A DNA stretch of 48,896 bases, taken from Lacticaseibacillus zeae DSM 20178 = KCTC 3804 (GTDB lineage: Bacteria; Bacillota; Bacilli; Lactobacillales; Lactobacillaceae). A program made the translations under genes and the position numbers. Below are positions 16,911-26,360 of the stretch, one piece after another. Under the pieces are notes generated by a model. It made no database searches. It worked only from the letters and a program-made list of their open reading frames with translations, and had not been told where the DNA came from. The stretch is taken from contig NZ_BACQ01000078.1 in the NCBI RefSeq assembly GCF_000260435.1, positions 1 through 48,896 of the forward strand, given 5' to 3'. Position 1 is the stretch's first letter; each line of letters begins with the position of its first letter.

Positions 16911-17408
16911 TTAAGCTTGATGCGCTTCTAAATAAGCTAAGGCGCTGGTGTAATCAGGTTCATGTGTTTGTTCGGTGATGAGTTCGCGATATTTAACCGT
17001 CCCGGTGCCGTCAATGATCCAAACGCTGCGGGCATCGGTGTGGTTGTCGGCAACGAATAAACCCATCGCTTTGCCAAAATTAGCATTCTGGTCGGAAAGC
17101 AGCTGCATTTTCGTCACATTTTCCGCCGCGCACCAGGATTGTTGTTCTTGCGGGGTGTTGGTTGAAATCGTATAAAAATCAACATCGTCAAATTCATCCA
17201 TATCCTGGTTAAAATTTTTGGTTGAGATGCTGCAGACCCGTGTGTTGATGTCGGGAACAACACTGATTAATGTCAGGCGGTGACTGAGATCACTAGTCTT
17301 AACCGGCTGTCCCTTGGCATCGGTGACCGTAAATGCCGGTAGTTTTTCGCCTAGTGCCGTTGGATTGCCATTGGTCGTGATGACCGTGCCGTGTCGGGTT
17401 ATTTCCAT
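16911..17408 (-). CDS. tpx: Thiol peroxidase (atypical 2-Cys peroxiredoxin)
   Basis: A protein of 165 residues, the normal Tpx length. The peroxidatic Cys59 is in SVVPDINTRVCS, the Tpx signature, and the resolving Cys93 is in QSWCAAE, the spacing typical of Tpx. It reduces peroxides, with electrons from thioredoxin. The ATG at 17408 has AAAGGAG upstream. It is monocistronic. A small inverted repeat (CCTGT/ACAGG) lies in the leader, but no clear PerR box was seen. Confidence 0.95.
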   Translation of the reverse strand: MEITRHGTVITTNGNPTALGEKLPAFTVTDAKGQPVKTSDLSHRLTLISVVPDINTRVCSISTKNFNQDMDEFDDVDFYTISTNTPQEQQSWCAAENVTKMQLLSDQNANFGKAMGLFVADNHTDARSVWIIDGTGTVKYRELITEQTHEPDYTSALAYLEAHQA

Positions 17409-17635
17409 AAAAAACGCTCCTTTACCTGTATACGATGGAAACAGGTGAGATTTAGGACAACACAGTCAGTGTATCATGCTTAGAGGATAAGTGACACGGA
17501 CGCAACTTAATTGGCAAAAATTTATCAGCATATACATTGACGCTAATATAAATATTTATGTAAGCTTAAATTAACGGAGATATTCCAACCGTAATAATGC
17601 ATATTAACGTTCACGCGTTCGAGGAGGGATGCCAG

Positions 17636-18145
17636 ATGCAGCAAACATTAGTCGTTTATACTTCCGAAACCGGTTTTACCCAACGGTTTGCCTTGAGTGT
17701 TGCGCAAGCCTTACATTGCGAAGTGATTGATGTGCAGTTTTTGACAGCCTCGGACTTAAAAAACCGCACCTTGATTATTTACGGCGGGCACCTTGTGGGA
17801 AATAAGGTACTCGGTTTGAAATCATTTTTCCGCCAATTTAAATCCATGCTGCCTGATATGGTCATTGTGTTTGGCAGCGGCGTGGTTCGGCGTGACAATG
17901 TGAATTGCCAGCAAATTAAACAATATCAGCTCATGCATGATTGCCCTGTGACCAATTTTTATTATGTGCAAGGCTATCCCAAGCTTAGCCAAATGAATTT
18001 TCTCCGGCGGCTGCGAGCGATCCGCGCGTTAAAGCACTGGGGAAGCGAGTCATATCCTGCCGTTCAAGAGGCAATTCAGCCACTAGTTGCCGACGTAACC
18101 AGCTTACTGAACGGTCCGTTTACGCATGGTGCCGTTCAGATTTGA
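17636..18145 (+). CDS. Flavodoxin-domain protein
   Basis: A protein of 169 residues from an ATG at 17636 with GAGGAGG upstream. The N-terminal LVVYTSETGFTQRFA is an FMN-phosphate-binding loop of the flavodoxin fold. Next come IIYGGHLVGNKVLGLKSF, resembling HemG-like or menaquinone-dependent protoporphyrinogen oxidase-type flavodoxins, and a basic C-terminal half (LRRLRAIRALK). It probably transfers electrons with bound FMN. The partner is unknown. Alternative: a degenerate flavodoxin without redox role. Confidence 0.8.
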   Translation: MQQTLVVYTSETGFTQRFALSVAQALHCEVIDVQFLTASDLKNRTLIIYGGHLVGNKVLGLKSFFRQFKSMLPDMVIVFGSGVVRRDNVNCQQIKQYQLMHDCPVTNFYYVQGYPKLSQMNFLRRLRAIRALKHWGSESYPAVQEAIQPLVADVTSLLNGPFTHGAVQI

Positions 18146-18169
18146 TTCGCGGTAAATACGAAGGATGGC

Positions 18170-19144
18170 TTAAGCAGTTTCCTCAAGGGTGCCAATCATA
18201 ATGTGAAAATACTTATACACCGATGTTGGTGGTTCGTTCAGAATGATCGGCCGGGCATAAGAAAACATGTCGGCTAGATCGCGTAACTTTAACGTGGTGG
18301 CCATTTGGATATTTTGATCAAGCAAGGTTGCGGCTTGCTTGTGCTGGCCATTTCTAACATACAACTCCGCTTGGTGAAATCGCGCCCACAAAGCGAACTC
18401 AGCGCTTGGCTGTTTGTCGAGCGCTTTTTCTAATTGGGCTAAATAATGCGCTGCGGTTTTGGTATCTTGCCTCGTCAGTTCCAACATGACCTGATTCTCC
18501 AGCAAGTTGAGTAATAGCAACGGGGTGTTTGTGAAGTGGCGATAGTAATGGCTGCGTTTGATGGCAATGGTTAACAACCGGCGTTGTGTGGAAGCCGGCA
18601 TGGCGATGCTGAAGAGCATGAAAAAATAGAGATCTAACTCACCCCAATTATCTAACCGTTGCAAATATTGTTCCGCAACATGGGTCAGATCGGGGCGCAA
18701 CGGCAATTCGTGGCGATCCTCAACAAATAGTGATTGGAATAGAATAGCTAAAATCGCGCGCCCGTTAACGGCTAGTTTATGTTTTAGTGAGGGTGCCTTT
18801 TCAAAAACGATTCGGGCTTTTTCTTCCTCGCTTTTTAAAGCTTTAATGATTTGCGGGATTTTTTTAGGGTCAATCGACATCGACGTGGTTTTGCCAAAAT
18901 ACGTCTCCAGAAATTGATCGCGATCGCCGTAACCAAGACTTAAGCCGTTAGTGGCAAGATATAAAAATTCTTCTGGAGTAGTTTCCAACCGGCGCAGTAA
19001 ATGAATCAATTTAGTGACCGTGATGTCGTTTTGGCCACGTTCAACCTTTGACAGATAAGAACTGCTAATGTCTTCATCAGCCACATCAGCGAGTGTCAGG
19101 GCTTTATTCGTGCGGATTTGGCGAAGGAGCGAACCGATTTTCAT
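18170..19144 (-). CDS. Rgg/XRE family regulator with helical-repeat C-terminus
   Basis: A protein of 324 residues from an ATG at 19144 with AAAGGTG upstream. Residues 1-60 are an XRE helix-turn-helix (LRQIRTNKALTLADVADEDI and SSYLSKVERGQNDI). The rest is all-helical and TPR-like (residues 100-320), the layout of Rgg/MutR/GadR regulators, many of which bind short peptides. It is divergent from an ABC exporter gene with a 114-bp intergenic region, suggesting it controls it. I looked for a short hydrophobic peptide gene nearby and found none that is convincing. Confidence 0.85.
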   Translation of the reverse strand: MKIGSLLRQIRTNKALTLADVADEDISSSYLSKVERGQNDITVTKLIHLLRRLETTPEEFLYLATNGLSLGYGDRDQFLETYFGKTTSMSIDPKKIPQIIKALKSEEEKARIVFEKAPSLKHKLAVNGRAILAILFQSLFVEDRHELPLRPDLTHVAEQYLQRLDNWGELDLYFFMLFSIAMPASTQRRLLTIAIKRSHYYRHFTNTPLLLLNLLENQVMLELTRQDTKTAAHYLAQLEKALDKQPSAEFALWARFHQAELYVRNGQHKQAATLLDQNIQMATTLKLRDLADMFSYARPIILNEPPTSVYKYFHIMIGTLEETA

Positions 19145-19258
19145 GGTGATCACCTTTCATATATGACATTTATCATATCTCCCAGCATATACCTGCGTAT
19201 ATTAGACAACAAGCCATCTGATCAGACTCGGTTAGTTAAAGTAATGGGAGTGATTGAT

Positions 19259-20842
19259 ATGTTGACATGGCGATATGGCCGCAAATGGCAATTGGTGATG
19301 TATACCGGTGCTGCTTTATTTTATAGCCTGATGAATGTCGGCGTCGCATTTTGTTTGACGATGCTCATTCAAGCGGCATCGGCTCGGTCTTTGGCGCAAC
19401 TCTGGCATGCGGTTGGGCCAAGTATCGTGATCTTTTTTGGCGCATCAGCAGCTGCTTGGTTGGTGATGTACTTACAGGCCCTGATCACACGCGAGGTCAA
19501 TTTGCGAATTAAAGCAACGATGGCTGCTTACTTAGTTGACGATGCAGATTTAGCGACCACCCAGACGTCTGCGTTATCGTTTATGACGAATGACTTGAAA
19601 ATGATCGAAACCAATGGGATTACCAGTGAATTGACCATCATTAATCAAATCATTGTGTTTGCTGGCGCCATGATTGGAGCCTTTGCATTTGATTGGATGA
19701 CTGCACTGGCCTTTTTCATTGGCAATTTGGTGCCGCTAGCGGTGGCGCGGGTTGCCCAAGACGCTTTGCACACCGCTTCAGCAGACTGGTCGACCGCGAA
19801 TAGCCGCTGGACCACTGGCATTAAGAATTATTTGGCAGGCAGGGACACGATCAGAATTTATCAGGCACAGGCAGTGGTCAAAACAAGAATCGGCCGACTG
19901 GCAAGGGGACTGGAAGACCAGTTGAAAAGGTTGACGATCCTGACGGGTAACATGAACGTTTTAGGGATGTTGCTGGCACTTTGGTTTGGCGTTCTTTTGC
20001 CATTTGGCGTTGGCATTTATCGCGTCATGGCCGGCGCTTCAACTTTGGCTTTATTTATGGGGATCGTGCAGCTGTCAAACGACATGCGCAATCCCTTGAT
20101 CATGATGATTGAGGCGTTGAACAAATGGCAAACGACAAAGCCGCTGGTCGCAAAAGCCCACCAAGCAACGCCAAAACGTCATTCATCCGCTAGTGTCGGT
20201 TTGGCGAGCGGGACGATTCGGCTAAAAGATGCTTCGGTGGTCATTGGTAACCAGAAAATTCTTAATGACCGAAATCTGACAATCATGCCTGGACAAAAGG
20301 TTTTGATCATGGCACCGTCCGGCTATGGCAAATCGACTTTGTTGCGATTATTGGCGGGCGAATTACCGTTATCTGCCGGCCAATACTGGCTCGGGGACAC
20401 ACAAATTACTGACGAAACCCGTGGAAAATTAAGCCGATTGTTCGGCTTGATCAAGCAATCACCTTTTATGTTCGATGATACGATCCGTTTTAACCTAACG
20501 TTAGGCGGTCGATTTTCGCAGGCCGACTTAGACAAAGCGGTGGCTGACGCGGGGCTCACAACCTTGATTGCGCAAAAAGGTTGGGACTATCAGGTTGGCG
20601 ACGGTGGGCATAATCTGTCAGGCGGCCAGATTCAACGGCTCGAAATTGCCCGGGCGTTATTACGGCACCGACCAATTCTGTTAGCTGATGAGGTGACCTC
20701 TGCACTAGATGAAGCGTTAAGCGATCAACTGCACGCACGTTTACTGCAGGGACCGGCAACGTTAATCGAGGTTGCCCATCACATCAGCAAATCGTGGCAG
20801 CAAAAATATGATCAGGTGATACGACTTGATACAGATGCTTGA
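19259..20842 (+). CDS. ABC transporter, fused permease and ATPase (exporter type)
   Basis: A protein of 527 residues from an ATG at 19259 with GGGAGTG upstream. Up to about residue 300 it has the six-helix transmembrane domain of exporter half-transporters. The nucleotide-binding domain follows: Walker A SGYGKSTLL near residue 355, Q-loop KQSPFMFDD, signature LSGGQIQRLEIARALL near 452, Walker B ILLADEVTSALDE. The D-loop and H-loop (VAHH) are present. It should act as a homodimer. The substrate is unknown; control by the divergent Rgg-like regulator is likely. Confidence 0.9.
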   Translation: MLTWRYGRKWQLVMYTGAALFYSLMNVGVAFCLTMLIQAASARSLAQLWHAVGPSIVIFFGASAAAWLVMYLQALITREVNLRIKATMAAYLVDDADLATTQTSALSFMTNDLKMIETNGITSELTIINQIIVFAGAMIGAFAFDWMTALAFFIGNLVPLAVARVAQDALHTASADWSTANSRWTTGIKNYLAGRDTIRIYQAQAVVKTRIGRLARGLEDQLKRLTILTGNMNVLGMLLALWFGVLLPFGVGIYRVMAGASTLALFMGIVQLSNDMRNPLIMMIEALNKWQTTKPLVAKAHQATPKRHSSASVGLASGTIRLKDASVVIGNQKILNDRNLTIMPGQKVLIMAPSGYGKSTLLRLLAGELPLSAGQYWLGDTQITDETRGKLSRLFGLIKQSPFMFDDTIRFNLTLGGRFSQADLDKAVADAGLTTLIAQKGWDYQVGDGGHNLSGGQIQRLEIARALLRHRPILLADEVTSALDEALSDQLHARLLQGPATLIEVAHHISKSWQQKYDQVIRLDTDA

Positions 20843-20861
20843 GTTGATTGTCTAATCCATC

Positions 20862-20896
20862 AAAAAACCGCATCTCCGAAAAAAGATGCGGTTTTT
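20862..20896. terminator. Bidirectional terminator
   Basis: Stem AAAAACCGCATCT/AGATGCGGTTTTT with an 8-nt loop between the converging ABC transporter and pepF genes. Confidence 0.92.
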
Positions 20897-20910
20897 GCAT
20901 AGTTCTATGA

Positions 20911-22725
20911 CTAATCCTGGCCGATTTCCTTACTCAAAGCCACGACTTCATCTACCGTATCACCTAAGAAACTGATAGCGTGTTTCAGGGCAGCATCCGT
21001 GGTGACATCGACGCCGGCAACACGAGCTGCGGCGGTGGGATCGAGTGAATCACCCAGACTCAGATATCGGAGCCAGCGGTCAACAGCAGGCTGACCTTGC
21101 TGCTCAATAGCTTGAAAAGCCTGAGTGGCCACGGTCAAACCGGCAGAATAGGAATATGAGTACAGCCCCATGTAGTAGTGGCTTTGCCGCATCCAAGTTA
21201 GCTCAGCGCCTTCTTCAAGCTCAACAGCCGGGCCCCAAAAATCGGTCAATACTTTACGTGTAATCGCATCAAGGCGCGCAGCATCAAAGCTTTCGCCCTT
21301 ATCAATCAGTGTATAAACCTCACGCTGAAAAGCCGCTTCAAGCAAATGGGTGACAAAGTTGTGGAAATAGGTGTCATTCAACAAGCGTGACAAAGCGAAT
21401 CGCTTCATCCGCGGGTCTTTGGCAGTTTCTTCCAGATAGTGGGTCAATAATAATTCATTGAAAGTCGAAGGACTCTCAACTAAGTAATCATTGAAGTCCG
21501 CATCAAGAACATTGTGCGCTTGCTGCGAGCGGACCATCTGCGCTGTGTGCCCCAGCTCGTGAATCAGCGTGTACACTGCTGGCAGTGTGTTGCTCCAAGT
21601 CATTTCAACATATGGATGGACACCGTAAGGCCCGGCCGTGTACGCGCCTGAGTCTTTACCTTGATTGGCGGGAAAATCAATCCAGTGATCCGAAAATGCC
21701 TGCATCATCTGATCCTGATAATCTTTACCCATTAAAGCCGTCGCGTTTTTGATCATTTCCTGAGCTTGTGCCAAGGTGATGGTCGGTGCATAGCTCGGGT
21801 CAATGTCGATTTGCGGATCGGTATAACCGATGTGATCCAATCCCCAAAGCGTTTTAACGTGGGTCACATATTTGCGCATGATAGGTGCTAGGTCGTGCAT
21901 GATCACATCGATTTGGCGGTTAAACATTTCCCGATTGATTTCCTGGTCGGCGAGCAGGTAATCGATGACGGAATCGTAACCGCGCATGGTTGCCGTAATT
22001 TTTTCGCGGGTGACTTGTGCTAAGTAGCCGGCAGCCATGGTGTTTTCATAGCGGCGCAGAGTCTTGTTAAACTGGGCATAGGCGGCGCGGCGGATTTCGG
22101 TGTCGGGATGCTTTTGGTAATTCTCTTCGTACATCACGAATGAAAGCGGATAGGTTTTACCGTGAGCCGTAAACGTGCCGAAGTCCATGTCGCCGAAAAT
22201 CGTTTGGTCGCGAATGTTGCTGGGTGCCTGAAAAATCGGGGACAATTCCGCTAACACCTTTTCGGCAGCAGGCGGCAAGGCGCCTTTCTTGGCCACTTTG
22301 ATTTGGCGAATGAAGCCGGCATAATCGGGTGCTTTTTCGACCACGGCGTCAAGCACGGTTTCGGATAACTGGGTGAGCTCGGCTTGAAAGAAGCTCAATT
22401 GACCGCCAATTTCGCCGCCCAGTGCGGTAACTTGTGCCTGGCGTTCGCGCAATTTGGGGTCGGTGGTATCAGTCGAATACGGCATGAATCCCCAGTGGGC
22501 AATTTTGCTATCGAGGGCCACAATCGTGCCGTAGTCGGCCAACGCATCGACAATCACGGCCGGTTCCGTCAATTTTCCCTGGTACATGCGGACAAAATCC
22601 TTGGTTAAGGCGCGGACCTGTTTGACCGCTTCATCGTAAGCAAAGTCGTCATGAAAAATCGGGGTTAGATCCCAAGTCAGCTTCGGATCAACCGCCTGGC
22701 GTTTAGGTAACTCAGTTTCGCTCAT
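20911..22725 (-). CDS. pepF: Oligoendopeptidase F
   Basis: A protein of 604 residues, a cytosolic M3B zinc metallopeptidase that cuts peptides of about 7-17 residues. The zinc motif HELGH is at 389-393 (His, His and catalytic Glu390), with the third ligand Glu expected in the downstream FNDYLVESPSTFNE segment. The C-terminal YYMGLYSYSYSAG is also an M3B signature and carries substrate-binding Tyr residues. GGAGG lies 8 bases before the ATG. It is monocistronic. In lactic acid bacteria it contributes to peptide use and turnover. Confidence 0.95.
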   Translation of the reverse strand: MSETELPKRQAVDPKLTWDLTPIFHDDFAYDEAVKQVRALTKDFVRMYQGKLTEPAVIVDALADYGTIVALDSKIAHWGFMPYSTDTTDPKLRERQAQVTALGGEIGGQLSFFQAELTQLSETVLDAVVEKAPDYAGFIRQIKVAKKGALPPAAEKVLAELSPIFQAPSNIRDQTIFGDMDFGTFTAHGKTYPLSFVMYEENYQKHPDTEIRRAAYAQFNKTLRRYENTMAAGYLAQVTREKITATMRGYDSVIDYLLADQEINREMFNRQIDVIMHDLAPIMRKYVTHVKTLWGLDHIGYTDPQIDIDPSYAPTITLAQAQEMIKNATALMGKDYQDQMMQAFSDHWIDFPANQGKDSGAYTAGPYGVHPYVEMTWSNTLPAVYTLIHELGHTAQMVRSQQAHNVLDADFNDYLVESPSTFNELLLTHYLEETAKDPRMKRFALSRLLNDTYFHNFVTHLLEAAFQREVYTLIDKGESFDAARLDAITRKVLTDFWGPAVELEEGAELTWMRQSHYYMGLYSYSYSAGLTVATQAFQAIEQQGQPAVDRWLRYLSLGDSLDPTAAARVAGVDVTTDAALKHAISFLGDTVDEVVALSKEIGQD

Positions 22726-22860
22726 AAAAAAGCCTCCTTCACATGGTGGCTAAAGTATAGCATTGATCGCGCTTAAGGTGCGTGTCGGCCTCCTGTTGAA
22801 CCGATTATTTCTTTCGGCTAACTGCTCATGGTAGAATTATATAAAAAGGATGTGTTATGA

Positions 22861-23211
22861 ATGGGTATCGACAACAATCAGCTAGTGGCGCGCTACTTTG
22901 ATCGAAAAGCCGACCATGCGGATTTTTTCAAAGCTTTAGAGACCTATCTTGACGATAAACTGGGACAATTATACGCGACTTTGGAAACGACCTTTGCCGA
23001 CACAGTGGTATTGTCCGTTGACGACGCTATTGCCCAAGCCCATCAGGCAGGGGCGACGATTGATGATCCTGCTGCTGAAGAAATTGCTGCCGCGAATTAC
23101 TTGTTTAAGGAATTGGCTTCGCGCGGCCTGTGGATCCAGTCACCGGATCAGACGGAGCCGAATACGATTATTGCCAAGCTGAATTTTGGTAATCGGCGTA
23201 CGTATTATTAA
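22861..23211 (+). CDS. Hypothetical protein (116 aa)
   Basis: A soluble 116-residue protein that I do not recognise. It is mainly helical with an acidic central region (DDAIAQAHQAG, DDPAAEEIAAANYLFKELASRG) and ends in a basic LNFGNRRTYY. AAAGGATG precedes the ATG at 22861; an overlapping ATG 4 bases earlier is out of frame. It has its own terminator and stands alone. No membrane segment or metal-binding cluster. Confidence 0.65.
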   Translation: MGIDNNQLVARYFDRKADHADFFKALETYLDDKLGQLYATLETTFADTVVLSVDDAIAQAHQAGATIDDPAAEEIAAANYLFKELASRGLWIQSPDQTEPNTIIAKLNFGNRRTYY

Positions 23212-23238
23212 ATTTGCTTGCCGTTAACGTGTTGGCAT

Positions 23239-23286
23239 AAAAAAGCCGCGGTGCGATCGTTACAAAGATCGTACCGCGGTTTTTTT
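23239..23286. terminator. Bidirectional terminator
   Basis: Arms AAAAAGCCGCGGTxCGATC and GATCGxACCGCGGTTTTTT with a 7-nt loop, between the converging hypothetical gene and ndk. Confidence 0.9.
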
Positions 23287-23316
23287 CCGATTATTAGTTA
23301 TGTACCCGCCCGGTGA

Positions 23317-23757
23317 TTATGATTTAGGCGCGTATTGCTTATCGGCAAACCAAATCGGGATTTCTCGCCGTGCGCTTTCTTCACTATCGGAACTGTGAAT
23401 CACGTTGCGGATGGTTTGGTCGGCCCATTCCCGCCCAAAATCGCCACGAATGGTGCCTGGTGCAGCGTCTCCCGGATTAGTTGCGCCCGTCATTTTTCGA
23501 ACGGCCTCAATGACATTAAAGCCACTGACAACCATGGCCACAAGCGGGCCGCTGGTCATAAACCGTTCAACTTTTGGAAAGAAAGGTTTGTCGACAAGTG
23601 CCGCGTAATGCTGATGCAATTGGGCGGTTGTTGCCTGAGTGATTTTTAAGGCCTCAATAGTAAAGCCGCGCCGCTCAATGCGGGTAATGACCTCACCAAT
23701 GTGCCCATTCGCGACGCCATCGGGTTTGACCAAAACTAAAGTTTGTTCCTCTGCCAT
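23317..23757 (-). CDS. ndk: Nucleoside diphosphate kinase
   Basis: A protein of 146 residues from an ATG at 23757 with GAGG 8 bases upstream; the frame extends to 23796 but that part is not NDK-like. It transfers the gamma phosphate between NTPs and NDPs. Lys11 in LVKPDG and the phospho-accepting His121 in NVIHSSDS are present, with GATNPGDAAPGTIRGDF between them. It is monocistronic. Confidence 0.96.
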   Translation of the reverse strand: MAEEQTLVLVKPDGVANGHIGEVITRIERRGFTIEALKITQATTAQLHQHYAALVDKPFFPKVERFMTSGPLVAMVVSGFNVIEAVRKMTGATNPGDAAPGTIRGDFGREWADQTIRNVIHSSDSEESARREIPIWFADKQYAPKS

Positions 23758-23845
23758 GCGTGTGCCTCGATTCCTAAATATTTTCAGAAAATTCATCCAA
23801 ATTCAGTATACACGAGTCAAACCAAATGGCGGATGGAATTTTTGT

Positions 23846-26194
23846 CTAGCGCCAATTGATTTTTGATAACACTCGCCGACCAAGGAATTCCTGGATGAGC
23901 AGATAAAACGGTACAGTCGAGACCATGAGAGGTACATAAATCAATGCTAGCTGCCACTGCCACAAGCTGGCGAGCGAAAAGACATGGTTGAAAATGAAGA
24001 ATACCAGGAATAACGCAGCGCTTAAACCAGCCAGCAAGCCGACCTTGAGCCGATTGAAGGGACGGGCAACGACCAGTAACACATTAAGGGAAATTGTGCC
24101 GATCAACATCGCGACCATTGTTGAGGTGGTGTCGAAGCTGAGGTTCAGGAACGACTCCATCCAAGTTAGCAATAAGGTGTAGACAACCACGCTGATAGCG
24201 GCTGGCGCGGCAACGGTCATGACTTTTTGCATGAATTGCCCGGTGACGCGCTCAAAGTTAGGCTCTAGCGTCAGGAAGAAGGAAGGGATGGCAACGCCGA
24301 TGGCCGAAACCGGTGTGAGGTTAATCGGTACGATGGGATAGTCGAGTGGCAGGAAAACGAAAATGGTGGCTAAGATGACGGAGTACATGGTTTTGACTAG
24401 GTACATTGACGCCACGCGTTCGATGTTGTTAATAACGCGGCGGCCTTCGTTGAGCACACCGGTCATAGCATCGAAGTTAGAATCTAGTAAAACGAAATCA
24501 GCAATCGAGCTGGCAGCATCGGAACCGGAAGCCATGGCAATGCTGCAGTCACTTTGGCGCAAAGCAAGGACGTCATTGACCCCATCACCGGTCATCGCAA
24601 CGGTATGGCCTAATGCTTGGTAAGCCATAATGAGTTGCTTCTTTTGATCCGGGGTGACGCGGCCAAAAACGTTGTATTGCTTGACCAAAGCCTGAAAGTC
24701 GGCTTCAGTGGCATCCGCAGCGATCGTACTCATGTCGACACTGCGATCGGCGCCTTCAAGGTGTGCCTGTTTGGCAATATTGGCGACCGTGATCGGGTCA
24801 TCACCGGAGATCACTTTTAATGCCACGCCTTGACTCTTGAAGAAATCAAAGGTGTTAATGGCAGTCGGGCGTAATTCGTCGGTGATCAAAATGAGCCCGA
24901 GCAACTCCGGGTTCACCAGCGGCTGAGCAAGCGTTTTGGCAGTTCCCACCGCCAGCACGCGGTAACCGTTTGAAGCAGCCTGTTTGATTTGGGTCGCAAT
25001 GTCCGCAGGCAGCTGGTCGCCAAAAGTAAACTGCGGCGCGCCCATAAATAAAGCACGTCCGTCAACCACCGCGCCGGACCATTTGCGCGCAGATGAAAAC
25101 GGCATGGTTTGCGTGACCTGTTGATTCGCATCAGCGCCGATTGCGGCTTTGATGGCTAAGGCGGTTTCGTTATCATCGTTGAGCGCATACACGATGGCTG
25201 CCGCAGCACTAGTGACATCTTCAGCGGTGTGACCGGCAGCCGGCAATGTGTTGGCAACTTTGAGTTTTCCGCTGGTGATCGTCCCGGTTTTATCCAGGCA
25301 AATCGTATCAACACGCGCCAAGGCTTCGATGGCAGGTAAGGCCCGAACCAGCACGCGTTTGACGGCCAGGTTGCGGGCAGAAACAGCTAGCGCCACGTTG
25401 GTCAGCAACACCAAACCTTCCGGAATCATCCCGATCATGGCCGCACTGGTGGTTAAAATAGCCCGATTATAATTGCCGCGGCGAATCATGGAAACGGAAA
25501 AAAGAATGATACCGATCGGGATGAGCACGTAGGTTAAAACCCGAATGATGCGATTGATTGTTGCCAGTAATTGACTTTGACTGGCTTTTTCGGCTTTGGC
25601 TTCCAAAGAAAGTTTAGCGGCAAAGGTATCTTTGCCGACAGCGGTCACTTGCATGGTAGCTTGTCCGGAAACCACAAAGGCACCGGAAAGCAACGGATCG
25701 CCCACTTTTTTGGTGATCGGCCGCGACTCACCAGTCAGCGGGCTTTCATCGCTTTCAAGCCCGTTGGTGGCAACAACGGTACCGTCAACCGGAATTTGAT
25801 CGCCGCGTTTGAGAAGCACCATATCATCCATGACCAGTTGCTCGAGATCGATTTTTTGGCGCTGGCCGTCACGAATGACGGTGGCATGAGCAGCGGCGAG
25901 GATGGACATTTTATCGATCTGCCGCTTTGCTTGAATTTCCTGAATGGTACCAATGGCAGTGTTGATGATGGCCACGCCAAGGAATAACAGGTTTTTGTAG
26001 CTGCCGGTGGTGATGATGAGCGCGCCCAGAACAACATTGACCAAATTAAATAAAGTAAACGTGTTGACTTGGATAATCTGGCTAATGGAACGGGTCAGCG
26101 GCTTAAGCGGAAGGTTGTGCTGACCGTTGTCAAACCGCTGCTGAACCTGTTGTGCCGATAAACCTTGATCAGGTGAAATGTTTTGCGCTGCCAT
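23846..26194 (-). CDS. P-type cation-transporting ATPase
   Basis: A protein of 782 residues from an ATG at 26194 with GGAGGG upstream. The actuator loop TGES is at 154-157, a membrane PEGL motif (258-261) marks the ion pathway, and the phosphorylated Asp301 is in DKTGT. The hinge TGDGVND follows, then five or six C-terminal helices. The short N-terminus without heavy-metal domain and the MIPEGL motif put it near CtpE/Exp7-type Ca2+ or alkali-cation pumps rather than CopA or ZntA. The ion is not certain. It is monocistronic; no regulator is adjacent. Confidence 0.9.
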   Translation of the reverse strand: MAAQNISPDQGLSAQQVQQRFDNGQHNLPLKPLTRSISQIIQVNTFTLFNLVNVVLGALIITTGSYKNLLFLGVAIINTAIGTIQEIQAKRQIDKMSILAAAHATVIRDGQRQKIDLEQLVMDDMVLLKRGDQIPVDGTVVATNGLESDESPLTGESRPITKKVGDPLLSGAFVVSGQATMQVTAVGKDTFAAKLSLEAKAEKASQSQLLATINRIIRVLTYVLIPIGIILFSVSMIRRGNYNRAILTTSAAMIGMIPEGLVLLTNVALAVSARNLAVKRVLVRALPAIEALARVDTICLDKTGTITSGKLKVANTLPAAGHTAEDVTSAAAAIVYALNDDNETALAIKAAIGADANQQVTQTMPFSSARKWSGAVVDGRALFMGAPQFTFGDQLPADIATQIKQAASNGYRVLAVGTAKTLAQPLVNPELLGLILITDELRPTAINTFDFFKSQGVALKVISGDDPITVANIAKQAHLEGADRSVDMSTIAADATEADFQALVKQYNVFGRVTPDQKKQLIMAYQALGHTVAMTGDGVNDVLALRQSDCSIAMASGSDAASSIADFVLLDSNFDAMTGVLNEGRRVINNIERVASMYLVKTMYSVILATIFVFLPLDYPIVPINLTPVSAIGVAIPSFFLTLEPNFERVTGQFMQKVMTVAAPAAISVVVYTLLLTWMESFLNLSFDTTSTMVAMLIGTISLNVLLVVARPFNRLKVGLLAGLSAALFLVFFIFNHVFSLASLWQWQLALIYVPLMVSTVPFYLLIQEFLGRRVLSKINWR

Positions 26195-26360
26195 CGCATG
26201 CCCTCCAATTCTTTTCATTTATTTTACCAATCTATGCAACCAGATGCCGAATATCACACTTGTTTTTACGAATATTTGAAGTTCTGCTGGCCACATGCTA
26301 TTGTCTGAGCCCGCGGCAACCGTCATAATAAGGGCTAAATGACAGGAAAGAAGCGATCGC

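Noticed and set aside
19153-19258. A short hydrophobic peptide gene between the Rgg-like regulator and the ABC exporter
   Set aside because: The only ATG-started frame is in phase with the exporter, lacks a ribosome binding site and does not look like a signal peptide.
19118-19258. A longer N-terminus for the ABC exporter
   Set aside because: The frame stays open but overlaps the divergent regulator start, and the GGGAGTG site points to the ATG at 19259.
25571-25987. A 138-codon plus-strand frame within the P-type ATPase gene
   Set aside because: Antisense shadow of a strongly conserved gene; no start signal.
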